This document shows positions 1 through 8,555 of a DNA stretch of 64,000 nucleotides, piece after piece; the first letter of the stretch is position 1, and each line of letters opens with the position of its first letter. Made by a program: the position numbers and the translations under genes. Source of the stretch: CAVQCX01 sp963775335 (GTDB taxonomy: Bacteria > Pseudomonadota > Gammaproteobacteria > Chromatiales > Chromatiaceae); contig CAVZIJ010000003.1 in NCBI GenBank assembly GCA_963775335.1, positions 744,001-808,000 of the forward strand, in the 5' to 3' direction. Under the pieces are notes generated by a model. It made no database searches, was not told the DNA's origin, and saw nothing but the letters and a program-made list of their open reading frames with translations.

Positions 1-1
1 T

Positions 2-154
2 GGCGAGGCGGTGCCCAAGGGCCTGCTGAGCCTGGAGCAGGCCGCCGCCGTGGTGCGCGCCGGGGCGCTGGGCGGCGCTCCGCAGGTGCCCGGGGCGCTG
101 CTGGAGCAGGTGCTGGAGGATGCCCGAGGGTTGGTGGACGCGGCCGGCGCCTGA
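2..154 (+). CDS. C-terminal fragment of an unidentified protein
   Basis: An open frame enters from the left edge and stops with TGA at 152-154, giving the last 50 residues of a protein. The peptide is rich in Ala, Leu, Gly and Val, is probably helical, and has an acidic stretch near its end. Codon use (G/C third positions) fits a real gene of this genome. I recognise no family. The 140 bases after it hold no gene. Confidence 0.55.
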   Translation, partial: GEAVPKGLLSLEQAAAVVRAGALGGAPQVPGALLEQVLEDARGLVDAAGA

Positions 155-205
155 TGAGACGCCGGGTGCTTCCCCAGCTGGACTCGGTCTCAAAGGCCTT
201 GTGGT

Positions 206-232
206 GGGATGCGCTTCGCTTTCCCGCCCTAC
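206..232. repeat. 27-bp dispersed intergenic repeat, copy 1
   Basis: A 27-base segment beginning GGGATGCGCTT and ending CCGCCCTAC matches 1981-2007 at 26 of 27 positions. Both copies lie between genes. It resembles the short imperfect palindromic remnants common in proteobacterial intergenic DNA. Confidence 0.6.
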
Positions 233-293
233 CAGCTGCTGGAAGCCGCGGGGGGAACCTGAGCCGTCGATCGCTTGCGGGCGCGGCTGGCCC

Positions 294-1184
294 CTAGGCT
301 GATCGCGGGGACTGGCCGGCGTCCTGGGCGGCAAGCTGGCTGATCGCGGCCCAATCGAGCCGCTCGCCGCCCTGGGCCAGCAGCGACAGCAGGCGGTCCC
401 GCAGCAGGCTCCCCACCGGCATGGGCACGCGCAGCGCTTCCGCAGCAGCGAGGGTCAGACGGATGTCCTTGAGCCCCAGGGGCGCGGCAAAGGCGGCTGG
501 CTCGAAGCGGCCGTCAGCGATCAGTCCGCCGTAGATCTTGTAGACCGGGGCGCCGAACAGCGTGGAGGTCAGAATCTCCAGATACTGGTGCCGGTCGATG
601 CCCGCCTGGCTTACCAACGCCATGGCCTCGCCCAGCGTCTCGATCACCGACGCGATCAGGTAGTTACCGCTGAGCTTCACCAAGCTGGCCAGCTGCGGCC
701 GCTCACCCACGACGAAGGTCCTCTGTCCCATGGCATCGAACAGGGGCCGGCAGCGTTCGATCGCATCAGGCGCGCCCGCGGCGACGATGAAGAGCCTCCC
801 GCTGCCCGCGGCGTCGGGGCGCCCGAATACCGGCGCGGCCACATAGCCCTGGCCTGCCTCGGCATGCAGTGCCGTGAGCCGTTCCGACAGATCGACGCTG
901 ATCGTCGCCATGCAGACGTGGATGGCGCCCTTGCCCAGGGCGCCGACCATGCCCTGCTCGCCGAGCAGGACGCTCTCGAGGACCGGATCGTCTGCCAGCA
1001 TGCTGATCACGACATCGCCGCGGCAGGCATCCGCAGGCCGGTCGCAGAGACGGGCGCCCCGCTCGATCAGGGGCCGGGTCTTGTCGGCCGTGCGATTGAA
1101 GACTGCGACCTCGTGGCCGGCCTTGAGCAAGTTGGCCGCCATGCCCGCCCCCATCTGACCCAATCCGATGAATCCAACCTTCAT
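294..1184 (-). CDS. NAD(P)-dependent beta-hydroxyacid dehydrogenase (3-hydroxyisobutyrate dehydrogenase family)
   Basis: A cytoplasmic oxidoreductase of 296 residues, close to the family norm of 290-300. The N-terminal Rossmann fold shows GFIGLGQMGAGMA at residues 4-16. The catalytic lysine is in VKLSGNYL of the all-alpha C-terminal half. A VFGRPDAA segment replaces the SGG-type substrate loop of classical 3-hydroxyisobutyrate dehydrogenases, so the substrate may differ; glyoxylate/succinic-semialdehyde reductase-like and imine-reductase-like members share such loops. I chose the ATG at 1184 because the glycine motif follows at once; an upstream in-frame start would add 12 unconserved residues. 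It is transcribed alone. Confidence 0.85.
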   Translation of the reverse strand: MKVGFIGLGQMGAGMAANLLKAGHEVAVFNRTADKTRPLIERGARLCDRPADACRGDVVISMLADDPVLESVLLGEQGMVGALGKGAIHVCMATISVDLSERLTALHAEAGQGYVAAPVFGRPDAAGSGRLFIVAAGAPDAIERCRPLFDAMGQRTFVVGERPQLASLVKLSGNYLIASVIETLGEAMALVSQAGIDRHQYLEILTSTLFGAPVYKIYGGLIADGRFEPAAFAAPLGLKDIRLTLAAAEALRVPMPVGSLLRDRLLSLLAQGGERLDWAAISQLAAQDAGQSPRSA

Positions 1185-1272
1185 TCGGTTTCCTCCGCAG
1201 AATGGAAACGGTACCGACAAGAGGTGGCTTGCACGATACCGATCACCTCGCCTTGGGCCAGGCCTCCTCGAC

Positions 1273-1894
1273 CTATGCCCTCTGGACGTGCTTGAGGTGT
1301 CGCCAGATGTATAAGGCGAGTCCGGCGACGAGAACGATGCCGATCAAGGCGTCGAAGCGGTGGAAGTATACGCCGAGGGTGCTCCAGTTCTGCCCGAGCT
1401 TCTCACCGATCCAGGCCAGCACCCAGCACCAGATGAACGATCCGACGAACGTATAGACGACGAACCGCCCCATCGACATGCGCGCCACGCCGGCGGGAAA
1501 GGCGATGAAAGTGCGCACCACCGGGAGAAGGCGTCCGAACGAAGATGGTGATATCGCCATGGCGCTGGAACCAGCGATCGGCCAGGTCCAGGTCATGGTG
1601 GGAGATGAGCACGTACTTGCCGTAGCTCTCGATCAGGGGTCTCCCGCCCCGGGCGCCCAGCGCATAGGCCACGAGGGAGCCCAGCACGCAGCCCAGGGCC
1701 CCGGCCGTGGCCACCGCCCATAGGCTCATGGCCCCGGTGAACACCAGGTAGCCCGAGAAGGGCATGATGATCTCGGAGGGCAAGGGGATACAGGCACTCT
1801 CTACCGCCATGAGCAGCACGATGCCGCTGTAGCCCAGATGGGAGATGGTGGCGATGATGAATCCGGCCAACAGACCGATGAGCTTCTCGACCAT
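1273..1894 (-). pseudogene. dedA-family membrane protein, interrupted by a frameshift
   Basis: The first ~122 codons (from 1894) give a DedA N-terminus: a hydrophobic segment followed by the signature ESACIPLPSEIIMPF. The reading then leaves the family frame near 1530-1535. Another frame continues with GRLLPVVRTFIAFPAG, the second DedA signature, and runs through two membrane segments to a stop at 1273. Removing one C at the join restores IFVGRLLPVVR. DedA proteins are inner-membrane lipid-carrier flippases or transporters. It is either a one-base insertion mutation or a sequencing error; both halves keep good codon use, so the lesion is recent. Confidence 0.85.
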
Positions 1895-1980
1895 GGGTAT
1901 CCCGGCGATGGCGTGTGTAAACGGCCCGCCGCGGGCGCGCCGGTGTCATCGATTGACGAGGCGCCCTTGCTGGCGACGGC

Positions 1981-2007
1981 GGGATGCGCTTTGCTTTCCC
2001 GCCCTAC
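1981..2007. repeat. 27-bp dispersed intergenic repeat, copy 2
   Basis: It is the second copy of the repeat at 206-232, with one mismatch, in the ~210-base gap between dedA and cysC. No gene is visible in that gap. Confidence 0.6.
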
Positions 2008-2105
2008 GAGCCTGAGGCATCGCGGCAGGAATGCCGCTCCTACAAATTCCTCGGTATTGCTTTTCTCTGTCTACCGTCTACCGCATTTCTACATGCGGCT
2101 CGGTC

Positions 2106-2750
2106 TCAGACCCTCGCGCTGGAGCTGCGCAGGATGGTCTCGGTCGAGCCGGTGGTCGGGATGTAACCGCGCTGCTCGAGGTAGAGCACCACCTGGCTGA
2201 CCGACTCCTGCAGCGACTGCCGGTCGGTGGGCAGGACCAGCTCGGGGTTGTCGGGCGCTTCGTAGGGCGAGGTGATGCCCGTGAACTCCTTGATCAGTCC
2301 GGCACGCGCCTTCTTGTACAGGCCTTTGACGTCGCGCTCCTCGCAGACGGCGATCGAGCAGTCGCAGAAGATCTCGATGAAATCGCCCTCGGCCAGCAGA
2401 TCGCGGGCCCGGGCGCGGTCCTGGCGCAGCGGGGAGATGAAGGCACTGATAGCGATCAGCCCGGCGTCCACGAAGAGCTTTACCAGCTCGCCGATACGGC
2501 GGATGTTCTCGTGCCGATCCTCGACGCTGAAGCCCAGATCCCCGCACAGCCCGTGGCGCACGTTGTCACCGTCCAGCACGTACGGATGGAAGCCCCGCTC
2601 GAAGAGCTCCTTCTGGACGGCCTGGGCGACGGTGGACTTGCCCGCACCGGACAGCCCGGTAAACCACAGGCCGAAGCTGCGGTGTCCATAGCGTGTCTCG
2701 CGCTCGGGACGGGTGACGCTCTCGTTGTGCCAGACGATATTATCGGCCAT
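2106..2750 (-). CDS. cysC: Adenylylsulfate kinase
   Basis: The enzyme phosphorylates adenosine 5'-phosphosulfate at the 3'-OH to give PAPS, the second activation step of assimilatory sulfate metabolism, in the cytoplasm. The 214-residue protein has the P-loop GLSGAGKST near residue 33, the DGDNVRHGL substrate motif, and the FISPLRQDR segment of APS kinases. Length is normal (~200). GTG-ATG stand in tandem; ATG at 2750 is the likely start. No sulfurylase gene is adjacent, so it is a free-standing kinase here. It is sometimes fused to CysN in other bacteria, but not here. Confidence 0.95.
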   Translation of the reverse strand: MADNIVWHNESVTRPERETRYGHRSFGLWFTGLSGAGKSTVAQAVQKELFERGFHPYVLDGDNVRHGLCGDLGFSVEDRHENIRRIGELVKLFVDAGLIAISAFISPLRQDRARARDLLAEGDFIEIFCDCSIAVCEERDVKGLYKKARAGLIKEFTGITSPYEAPDNPELVLPTDRQSLQESVSQVVLYLEQRGYIPTTGSTETILRSSSARV

Positions 2751-2795
2751 CACTCAGTTCCATCGGGCGCAACGGCCCTACGCGTGTGAAAAAAA

Positions 2796-2818
2796 GCGGG
2801 TGCCCGCAGGGCACCCGC
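2796..2818 (-). terminator. Rho-independent terminator of the ComEA-like gene
   Basis: A perfect 10-bp stem (GCGGGTGCCC paired with GGGCACCCGC, 3-base loop) is followed on the minus strand by a run of seven T. It lies 24 bases past the stop at 2842. Confidence 0.85.
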
Positions 2819-2841
2819 AACGTCCGTATCGCGTGAAGGGC

Positions 2842-3117
2842 TCAGTGTGTCGGATCGGTGACCAGAATCGAGTCCCGATTCCGGTCGACCAGCTTCTGTC
2901 CGATCCCCTTTACCTTAGTCAGGTCTTCGGGCTTCGCGAAGGGTCCGTTGGCCTGTCTGTAGGCGACGATCGCCTCCGCGCGGGCGGCCCCTACCCCCTT
3001 GAGCTCCGCGGCCAGCTTGCCGGCATCGGCGGTGTTGATGTTCACCGGTCCGGCGCAGGCCCAGCCAGCCACCGCGCAAAGCAACAACCCTATCAAGCTC
3101 CGTTTGCGAACAACCAT
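2842..3117 (-). CDS. ComEA-like helix-hairpin-helix DNA-binding protein
   Basis: A small exported protein of 91 residues. A signal peptide of ~22 residues (MVVRKRSLIGLLLCAVAGWACA) precedes a single ComEA-type double helix-hairpin-helix module containing VNINTADAGKLAAELKGVG and VKGIGQKLV. Such proteins bind dsDNA in the periplasm and pull DNA in during natural transformation. Short stand-alone versions are common in gammaproteobacteria. The start at 3117 has a strong AAAGGAGA ribosome site 7 bases upstream. It sits between pyrF and cysC with its own terminator. Confidence 0.88.
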   Translation of the reverse strand: MVVRKRSLIGLLLCAVAGWACAGPVNINTADAGKLAAELKGVGAARAEAIVAYRQANGPFAKPEDLTKVKGIGQKLVDRNRDSILVTDPTH

Positions 3118-3221
3118 GTCCGTTCTCCTTTGATTTCGGTTCCATTGGATCGCCGGCCGAACCGGCACGCACCCGTGTCCGGGTACGCGTAGGGCAGGTT
3201 ATATGCTGGCCTCGAAGCTTG

Positions 3222-3941
3222 TCAAATCAGCGCGCTGTCGATCTCGCTGCGGATCATACGCAGGCTGGCCAACGGGTCCGCAGCGGCCGTGATGGGACGG
3301 CCGACGACCAGGTAATCCGCCCCCGCCCGCATGGCCTTCTCCGGGGTCATGACACGCCGCTGATCGCCCTGGTCCGCCCCCGCGGGACGCACACCCGGGG
3401 TGACTAGGAGAAATTCCCCGCGGACCGAGCGGCGCACCTCCGTTGCCTCCTGAGCCGAGCACACCACGCCGTCCAGGCCCGCCGAGTCGGCCAGCCGGGC
3501 GAGCCGCAGCACGTTCTCCAAGGCCGAGCCCGGATAGCCGATCTCGGCCAGATCCTCCGGGCCCAGACTGGTGAGGATGGTCACCGCGACCAACAGCGGG
3601 CGGGCCCGAAATCGCACCAGCGCCTCTCGCGCGGCCTCCATCATGCGTCGCCCGCCCGAGGCGTGCAGGTTGATCATCCAGACCCCCAGATCAGCGGCGG
3701 CAGCGCAGGCCGCCGCCACGGTATTGGGGATGTCGTGAAACTTGAGGTCGAGGAATACGTCGAATCCGCGCCCGACCAGCCGCTCGACGAAGGCCGGCCC
3801 GAGACGGGTGAATATCTCCTTGCCGACCTTGAGCCGGCACAGGGCCGGATCGACCCGCTCCACCAACGCCCAGGCGGGCTCGGCCTCGGGGAAGTCCAGG
3901 GCCACGATGACCCGGGGCGCCTTGGGGTCCTGTGTCGTCAT
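3222..3941 (-). CDS. pyrF: Orotidine 5'-phosphate decarboxylase
   Basis: It catalyses the last step of UMP synthesis, decarboxylating OMP to UMP in the cytoplasm. The 239-residue TIM barrel shows VALDFPE at the N-terminus, the catalytic DLKFHDIPNT motif (Asp-Lys-His-Asp) at about residues 64-73, and the phosphate-binding TPGVRP and DYLVVGRPIT loops. Length matches the family (E. coli 245). In many gammaproteobacteria pyrF follows lapAB; the same order holds here, with a 175-bp repeat element inserted between them. Confidence 0.97.
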   Translation of the reverse strand: MTTQDPKAPRVIVALDFPEAEPAWALVERVDPALCRLKVGKEIFTRLGPAFVERLVGRGFDVFLDLKFHDIPNTVAAACAAAADLGVWMINLHASGGRRMMEAAREALVRFRARPLLVAVTILTSLGPEDLAEIGYPGSALENVLRLARLADSAGLDGVVCSAQEATEVRRSVRGEFLLVTPGVRPAGADQGDQRRVMTPEKAMRAGADYLVVGRPITAAADPLASLRMIRSEIDSALI

Positions 3942-3990
3942 GGCGGGTCCTTCAACCCAGATCGCTTCGAGCTACCATCAAGCGTTTGAT

Positions 3991-4165
3991 CCTGGAAAAA
4001 GCAGTTAGCCATTAGCTGTTGGCGATTAGCTTAGCCAAATTAGCCAGTTATCTCGCTCGGAGTCCGCCGCAGGCCTCACCCGCCGGGTGAGCGGCCGAGG
4101 TCGCCAATTTGGCAATTCAATCAATAGCTAACGGCTAATTGCTAACAGCTAACTGCGCTTTTCAG
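3991..4165. repeat. 175-bp palindromic MITE-like element, copy A
   Basis: This is one of three copies of the same element (others at 7448-7622 and 50553-50727), each exactly 175 bp between short direct repeats. Its ends are imperfect inverted repeats of ~40 bp rich in TTAGC, with outer ends CTGGAAAAAGCAGTTAG and CTAACTGCGCTTTTCAG. The centre holds a second GC-rich hairpin (CACCCGCCGGGTG). The flanks carry TTTGAT at 3985-3990 and 4166-4171, which looks like a 6-bp target duplication. The rest of the gap 3942-4362 holds no supported gene. Confidence 0.85.
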
Positions 4166-4362
4166 TTTGATTGGTCCATGGTAATGGAGAATCCTCATGT
4201 CCACCCGCTGGGTGATGGTCGCTACGACCACTAGGGCGCGCACTGCGCGGCTCCTGGCTGCGTTATAACTCGTTGGAATAGCCCGGCTATGCCGCCTCGT
4301 TATGCCTTGCCAGACACCACGCGGCACGGACCCTGGCGGCCGTTCAACTACCGTTTCCAGGT

Positions 4363-5532
4363 TCAACGCAGCTCGCAGTTGAGATCGGTCGTGGGCCTGA
4401 TGCTACCCCAGGCCTTGCAGCCCGGACACTGCCAGTGCAGGGTCTTGGCCGCAAAGCCGCAGCGCTGACACTGGTACCCGGGCCGGTTGGCGAGCAGGTG
4501 ACCCACCAGCTCGTGCAGAATCGCCAGCACGTCGCCGTCGCCGTGCCCGCTCGAGGAATGCAGCGAGATCAGGCGGTTGAGCCCTTCGAGGCTGGGCGCG
4601 GCGCGCAGCCGCTCGGTGAGGAAGGTCACGGCGTCGGCCGCGCCCTGGTCGTCCTGGATGACCCTGGCCAGTGCAAGCATCACGGGGGTCGCGTGGGTCT
4701 TCGCCAGGGCGCTTTCGAGAAAAGCGGTCCAATCCTTGCGGGCGCCGACCCGTGCATAACACCCCGCCAGCCCCGGGAGGATCTCGGCGATGTAGGCAGG
4801 GTCTTGTTGCTCGACCTTGCGGAAGGTCTTGATGGCGCTGCGGCAATCTCCCTTGGCCGACTCCATCTCGCCCTGCAAGATGGTCGCGCGCACGCAATCC
4901 GCATCGGCGCTCTGGGCCTGTCTGAGATAGGCCAGGGCGCCGGCCGTGTCGTTCGCGCCCCGCGCGACCTCAGCGAGCTCGCAGTAATAATGGGCGCGCT
5001 CGGCGCCGAGCGATTCCCCGCTCTTCGCCTCCAGCTGGCCGCTGACGCTCAGGCACTTCTCCCAGTCTTTCTCCTGCTGGTAGATGGTCTTGAGTCCCCG
5101 CAAGGCCTGCTCCAGAAACAGGCTCATCTCCACCAGCTCGCTGAACAGGCTCTCGGCACGGTCGAACAGACCCGCGCGCATGTAGTCCTGCCCCAGCTCC
5201 AGCAGCGCCTGAGCCCGCTGGTCGCGGTTCAGGGTCGGGCGGGCGATCAGGTTCTGGTGGATGCGAATGGCCCGATCGACCTCCCCGCGACGGCGGAACA
5301 GGTTCCCCAGGGCCAGGTGGGTCTCGACCGTGTCGCTGTCCACCTCGAGCATCCGGATGAAGACGTCGATGGCCTTGTCCGGCTGCTCATTCAGCAGAAA
5401 GTTGAGCCCCCGGAAATAGGCCGCCCGGGGATCGCTGCCGGGCGTGTCCTCCGGGGTCGTCTTTTCGCTGCGCTTGGCCGCGACCCACCCGGAGGCGGCG
5501 GCAACGGGCAGCAACAGCAGCAGCCACTCCAT
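4363..5532 (-). CDS. lapB: LPS assembly protein B (TPR and rubredoxin-like)
   Basis: An inner-membrane-anchored regulator that tunes LPS synthesis by presenting LpxC to FtsH (established for E. coli LapB/YciM). An N-terminal membrane helix (residues 1-20, LLLLLPVAAASGW) is followed by tandem TPR units over residues ~35-330 and a C-terminal rubredoxin-like zinc knuckle with CQRCGF and CPGCKAW. From the ATG at 5532 the protein has 389 residues, the length of E. coli LapB; longer in-frame starts would run through lapA. It lies 8 bases after the lapA stop and is clearly co-transcribed with it. Confidence 0.96.
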   Translation of the reverse strand: MEWLLLLLPVAAASGWVAAKRSEKTTPEDTPGSDPRAAYFRGLNFLLNEQPDKAIDVFIRMLEVDSDTVETHLALGNLFRRRGEVDRAIRIHQNLIARPTLNRDQRAQALLELGQDYMRAGLFDRAESLFSELVEMSLFLEQALRGLKTIYQQEKDWEKCLSVSGQLEAKSGESLGAERAHYYCELAEVARGANDTAGALAYLRQAQSADADCVRATILQGEMESAKGDCRSAIKTFRKVEQQDPAYIAEILPGLAGCYARVGARKDWTAFLESALAKTHATPVMLALARVIQDDQGAADAVTFLTERLRAAPSLEGLNRLISLHSSSGHGDGDVLAILHELVGHLLANRPGYQCQRCGFAAKTLHWQCPGCKAWGSIRPTTDLNCELR

Positions 5533-5540
5533 CACGGCCG

Positions 5541-5828
5541 TCACTGATCCTTGATCGGGATCGAACGCAGGTTGTTGATCTCCTCGGCAGCCAGCCGGGC
5601 CTGGCGCCTCAGCTCGGCGTTCTCCCGTTTCAGGCGGAGCACCAGTCCGAGACCGGCCAGGATACCCAGCAGGGCCCCGGCGATCAGGGCCCCGGTGAGG
5701 GCGAGCGCCAATGGTGGATGCGAAACTCCGTAGTAGTAGTCGAGGTCCACCGGGTGCGGGTTGCGCCACCCGAAGGCGAGCCCGAGGACGACGACGACCA
5801 GGAAGGCCAGGAACTTCAGCAGACGCAC
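5541..5828 (-). CDS. lapA: LPS assembly protein A (DUF1049)
   Basis: A small inner-membrane protein of 95 residues with two hydrophobic helices (about residues 4-20 and 40-65) separated by a short periplasmic loop, then a charged coiled-coil tail (LKRENAELRRQARLAAEEI). This is the LapA/YciS layout. It acts with LapB in LPS assembly. The usual upstream partners rpsA-ihfB are not present; an oppositely oriented SDR gene follows instead. Confidence 0.93.
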   Translation of the reverse strand: MRLLKFLAFLVVVVLGLAFGWRNPHPVDLDYYYGVSHPPLALALTGALIAGALLGILAGLGLVLRLKRENAELRRQARLAAEEINNLRSIPIKDQ

Positions 5829-6004
5829 TCGGCTCGATCTCCCTCGGTGCGCGCCGGCGAAGACCGGCGCTCGGCGGCTAACATACTATCCCGCATCAGG
5901 GAGCGGGTCATCTCGGCTAGATCCTGTCCGTATTGGCCATGTTCTCACGCGCGCCGATTCGCTAACCTTGACGCCAATCGCGCTACGACGACTGAGGAGC
6001 ACCC

Positions 6005-6718
6005 ATGAGCGAGTTTTCGGGCAGGAACGTGGTGGTCACCGGCGCGGCCGGCAACGTCGGACGGGCGGTCGCAGCGGCCTTCGCGCAGCTCGGTGCCAAC
6101 TTGGTGCTGCTCGACCATGACCGGCACCGGCTGGAGAGCAGCTCGGAGTCTCTCGCAACGGCCAAGCCGCCGCTAATCCTGCCGACGGACCTGATCGACC
6201 CGGGATCGGTCTCGGCCATGGCCGAGGCACTGGCCGAAGCCTATGGGGGCGCAGACGTCGTGGCCAACATCGCGGGCGGATTCACCATGGGGCCCCTGCT
6301 CTACGAGACCGAGGACGCGGACTGGACCCACATGCTCGATCTGAACGCCCGCTCGGTATTCAATGTCTGCCGCGCCCTCGTGCCTCAGATGCTGCAGCGC
6401 GGCGGGGGGCGGATCGTCAATGTCTCGGCCCGCGCCGCCCGGGAAGGCAAGGCCAGAATGGGACCCTACTGCGCCTCCAAGGCGGCCGTGATAACCCTTA
6501 CCGAGACCCTGGCCGCCGAGCACAAGCACGCCGGGATCAACGTCAACTGCATACTGCCGGGCACCGTGGACACGCCCCAGAACCGCGAGGCCATGCCGGA
6601 TGCGGATCATGGGAGCTGGGTCCCCCCCGCCGCCCTCGCCGACGTGGTGGTGTTCCTGTGCTCCGCCGGGGCCCGCTGCGTGACCGGGGCAGCCATCCCG
6701 GTATACGGGCGCAGCTGA
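6005..6718 (+). CDS. Short-chain dehydrogenase/reductase
   Basis: A cytoplasmic NAD(P)-dependent oxidoreductase of 237 residues. It shows the classical SDR motifs in order: TGAAGNVGRA (cofactor binding, ~residues 12-21), NIAGG (~89-93), the catalytic Ser in VNVSARAA and YCASK (Tyr-x3-Lys) at ~157-161, and PGTVDTP after it. It most resembles 3-oxoacyl-ACP reductase/quinone-reductase-like SDRs; the substrate cannot be told. It is divergent from lapA and convergent with the lipoprotein gene downstream, so it is probably monocistronic. Confidence 0.85.
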   Translation: MSEFSGRNVVVTGAAGNVGRAVAAAFAQLGANLVLLDHDRHRLESSSESLATAKPPLILPTDLIDPGSVSAMAEALAEAYGGADVVANIAGGFTMGPLLYETEDADWTHMLDLNARSVFNVCRALVPQMLQRGGGRIVNVSARAAREGKARMGPYCASKAAVITLTETLAAEHKHAGINVNCILPGTVDTPQNREAMPDADHGSWVPPAALADVVVFLCSAGARCVTGAAIPVYGRS

Positions 6719-6735
6719 GCCGGCCGCCAGGCCGG

Positions 6736-7224
6736 CTATCGGAGCAGACGCTTGAGGATCTCGCTCTGTTCGGCACGGCGCCAACGCGCGCTGAGCACTC
6801 GCCAGTCGCCGTCCTCGCGCACGACCACCATCTCCACCCGGAACAGGTCCGCGTGCAGCGGGATCAGGGCTTCGACGTCGTCGATGTGCTGCCCTGCCGC
6901 CCCCAGATAGAACACGACGTCGGCCCGATCGGGAGCCTCCAGACGGATCTCTTCCACCCGCGTGAGGAGGTGTATGGTCTTGTTGCGCAGGAAATAGGCG
7001 GCAATCAGGCTCACGAGCCCCCGGCGATCCCTCTGGGCCTCGTCACGGTAATGCTCCGAGATCAGTCCCTGGACGGCAAAGAGCTGCTTGGCCTCGGCAG
7101 CGTTCTCGCCCGCCGAGATCAGGGCGCGGATCTCGTCCTCGGGGGATTTCTGCGCCGAGCAGCCGCCGAGCAGGAGAATCCCGATCGTCAGCGCGAAACA
7201 GCCAAGAGCGCTACCGCGAGCCAC
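6736..7224 (-). CDS. Putative lipoprotein with an NTF2/SnoaL-like fold
   Basis: A 162-residue exported lipoprotein. The N-terminal hydrophobic segment ends in a lipobox LLLGGC (Cys at about residue 22). The rest has the length and pattern (long helix, then beta-rich region ending VREDGDWRVLSARWRR) of the NTF2-like superfamily. No catalytic residues can be assigned. It is convergent with the SDR gene 17 bases away. The function is unknown. Confidence 0.75.
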   Translation of the reverse strand: MARGSALGCFALTIGILLLGGCSAQKSPEDEIRALISAGENAAEAKQLFAVQGLISEHYRDEAQRDRRGLVSLIAAYFLRNKTIHLLTRVEEIRLEAPDRADVVFYLGAAGQHIDDVEALIPLHADLFRVEMVVVREDGDWRVLSARWRRAEQSEILKRLLR

Positions 7225-7447
7225 CTATCTGTACCCCGTAAGACCGCGACCGATTTTCGCGCCAAGCCGCAAAGGCGCCAGGGGATCAGGAAATGGCTCA
7301 CGGACCCGAGAAGCAGCAGTGATCCCCATGGCCTTATGTCCTCTCTCAGCTCCCTCCGACAGGACTAGGTTGGCGCGCAGCGCCTACCCGCGCCCGTGCG
7401 GCGTCAGGTAGGCGTATCCCAACACGAGCCTCGGCGGACCCTTCAAC

Positions 7448-7622
7448 CTAGAAAAAGCAGTTAGCCATTAGCTGTTAGCGATTAGCTTAGCCAAATTAGC
7501 AAGCTAGCTCGCTCGGAGTCCACCGCAGGCCTCACCCGCCGGGTGAGCGGCTGAGGTCGCCAATTTGGCAATTCAATCAGTAGCTAACGGCTAATTGCTA
7601 ACAGGTAACTGCGCTTTTCAGG
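7448..7622. repeat. 175-bp palindromic MITE-like element, copy B
   Basis: It is the second copy of the element described at 3991-4165, differing at only a few positions. It is flanked by TTCAAC at 7442-7447 and 7623-7628. It fills much of the gap 7225-7697 upstream of the lipoprotein gene and downstream of dapB. The remainder of that gap has only a GC-rich inverted repeat near 7374-7425 (TTGGCGCGCAGCGCCTAC facing GTAGGCG). Confidence 0.85.
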
Positions 7623-7697
7623 TTCAACCTAGAAACGGCAGTTGACCGCTTGTTCTGCTTCGCGTGCTTTGCGCCTTTGCCTGAGGCCCCCCGCGGG

Positions 7698-8501
7698 TCA
7701 GCGCAGTCCGAGCACGTCCTGCATGTCGAACAGGCCGGACTCGCGAGCGGAGATCCAGCGCGCCGCGCGTACCGCGCCGCGGGCAAAGGTCATGCGGCTG
7801 GCGGCCTTGTGAACGATCTCCACCCGTTCGCCTTCGGTGGCAAACCACACCGAGTGCTCACCGACAACGTCTCCGGCCCGGATGGTCTCGAAGCCGATGG
7901 TGCGCCGATCGCGCTCACCGGTCAGGCCCTGGCGACCGTACACGGCGACCTCGGAGAGGTCTCGCCCGAGCGCCGAAGCGACCACCTCGCCCATGCGCAG
8001 CGCCGTGCCCGACGGGGCATCCCCCTTGTGGCGGTGATGGGCCTCGATGATCTCGATGTCGGCATCCTCGCCCATCACCCGCGCAGCCAGGTCGAGCAGC
8101 CGGAAGCACAGATTGACCCCAACGCTCATGTTCGGGGCAAACACGATGCCGATATCCCGGGCGGCCTCGGCGACGGCGGCCTTCTGGGCGTCATCGAATC
8201 CGGTGGTGCCGAGCACCAGCCGCTTGCCCGCGGCGCGGCAGATCTCGAGGTGCTCCAGGCTGGCGGCTGGGCGGGTGAAGTCGATCAACACATCGAACGC
8301 CTCGGCGACCTGGGACAGGCCTCCCGCGACGGTGACGTTGAGTCGTCCGACACCAGCCAGCTCGCCAGCGTCACTGCCGATGAGCGTGCTGTCCAGCCGC
8401 TCGGTGGCGGCCGACACCGTCATTCCTTCGGCCCCGCTGACCGCCTGGATCAGCGTCTTGCCCATGCGCCCACCGGCGCCCGCGACAGCCACTCGGATCA
8501 T
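7698..8501 (-). CDS. dapB: 4-hydroxy-tetrahydrodipicolinate reductase
   Basis: It reduces HTPA to tetrahydrodipicolinate with NAD(P)H in lysine/diaminopimelate synthesis. The 267-residue protein has the nucleotide motif VAGAGGRMGK at the N-terminus, GTTGFDD near residue 100, and the catalytic segment EAHHRHKGDAPSGTALRMGE containing the His-His and Lys used in DapB. Length is typical (E. coli 273). It follows dnaJ on the same strand with a ~54-base gap, a common proteobacterial arrangement. Confidence 0.96.
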   Translation of the reverse strand: MIRVAVAGAGGRMGKTLIQAVSGAEGMTVSAATERLDSTLIGSDAGELAGVGRLNVTVAGGLSQVAEAFDVLIDFTRPAASLEHLEICRAAGKRLVLGTTGFDDAQKAAVAEAARDIGIVFAPNMSVGVNLCFRLLDLAARVMGEDADIEIIEAHHRHKGDAPSGTALRMGEVVASALGRDLSEVAVYGRQGLTGERDRRTIGFETIRAGDVVGEHSVWFATEGERVEIVHKAASRMTFARGAVRAARWISARESGLFDMQDVLGLR

Positions 8502-8555
8502 GCATTTTCCCCTACAGAGGCACTGAACGGACGCCCGAGCGGCCCGGCTCGAGTC

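Noticed and set aside
4142..4366. 74-residue reading frame beside lapB
   Set aside because: It runs into the 175-bp repeat element and has no ribosome site or recognisable sequence.
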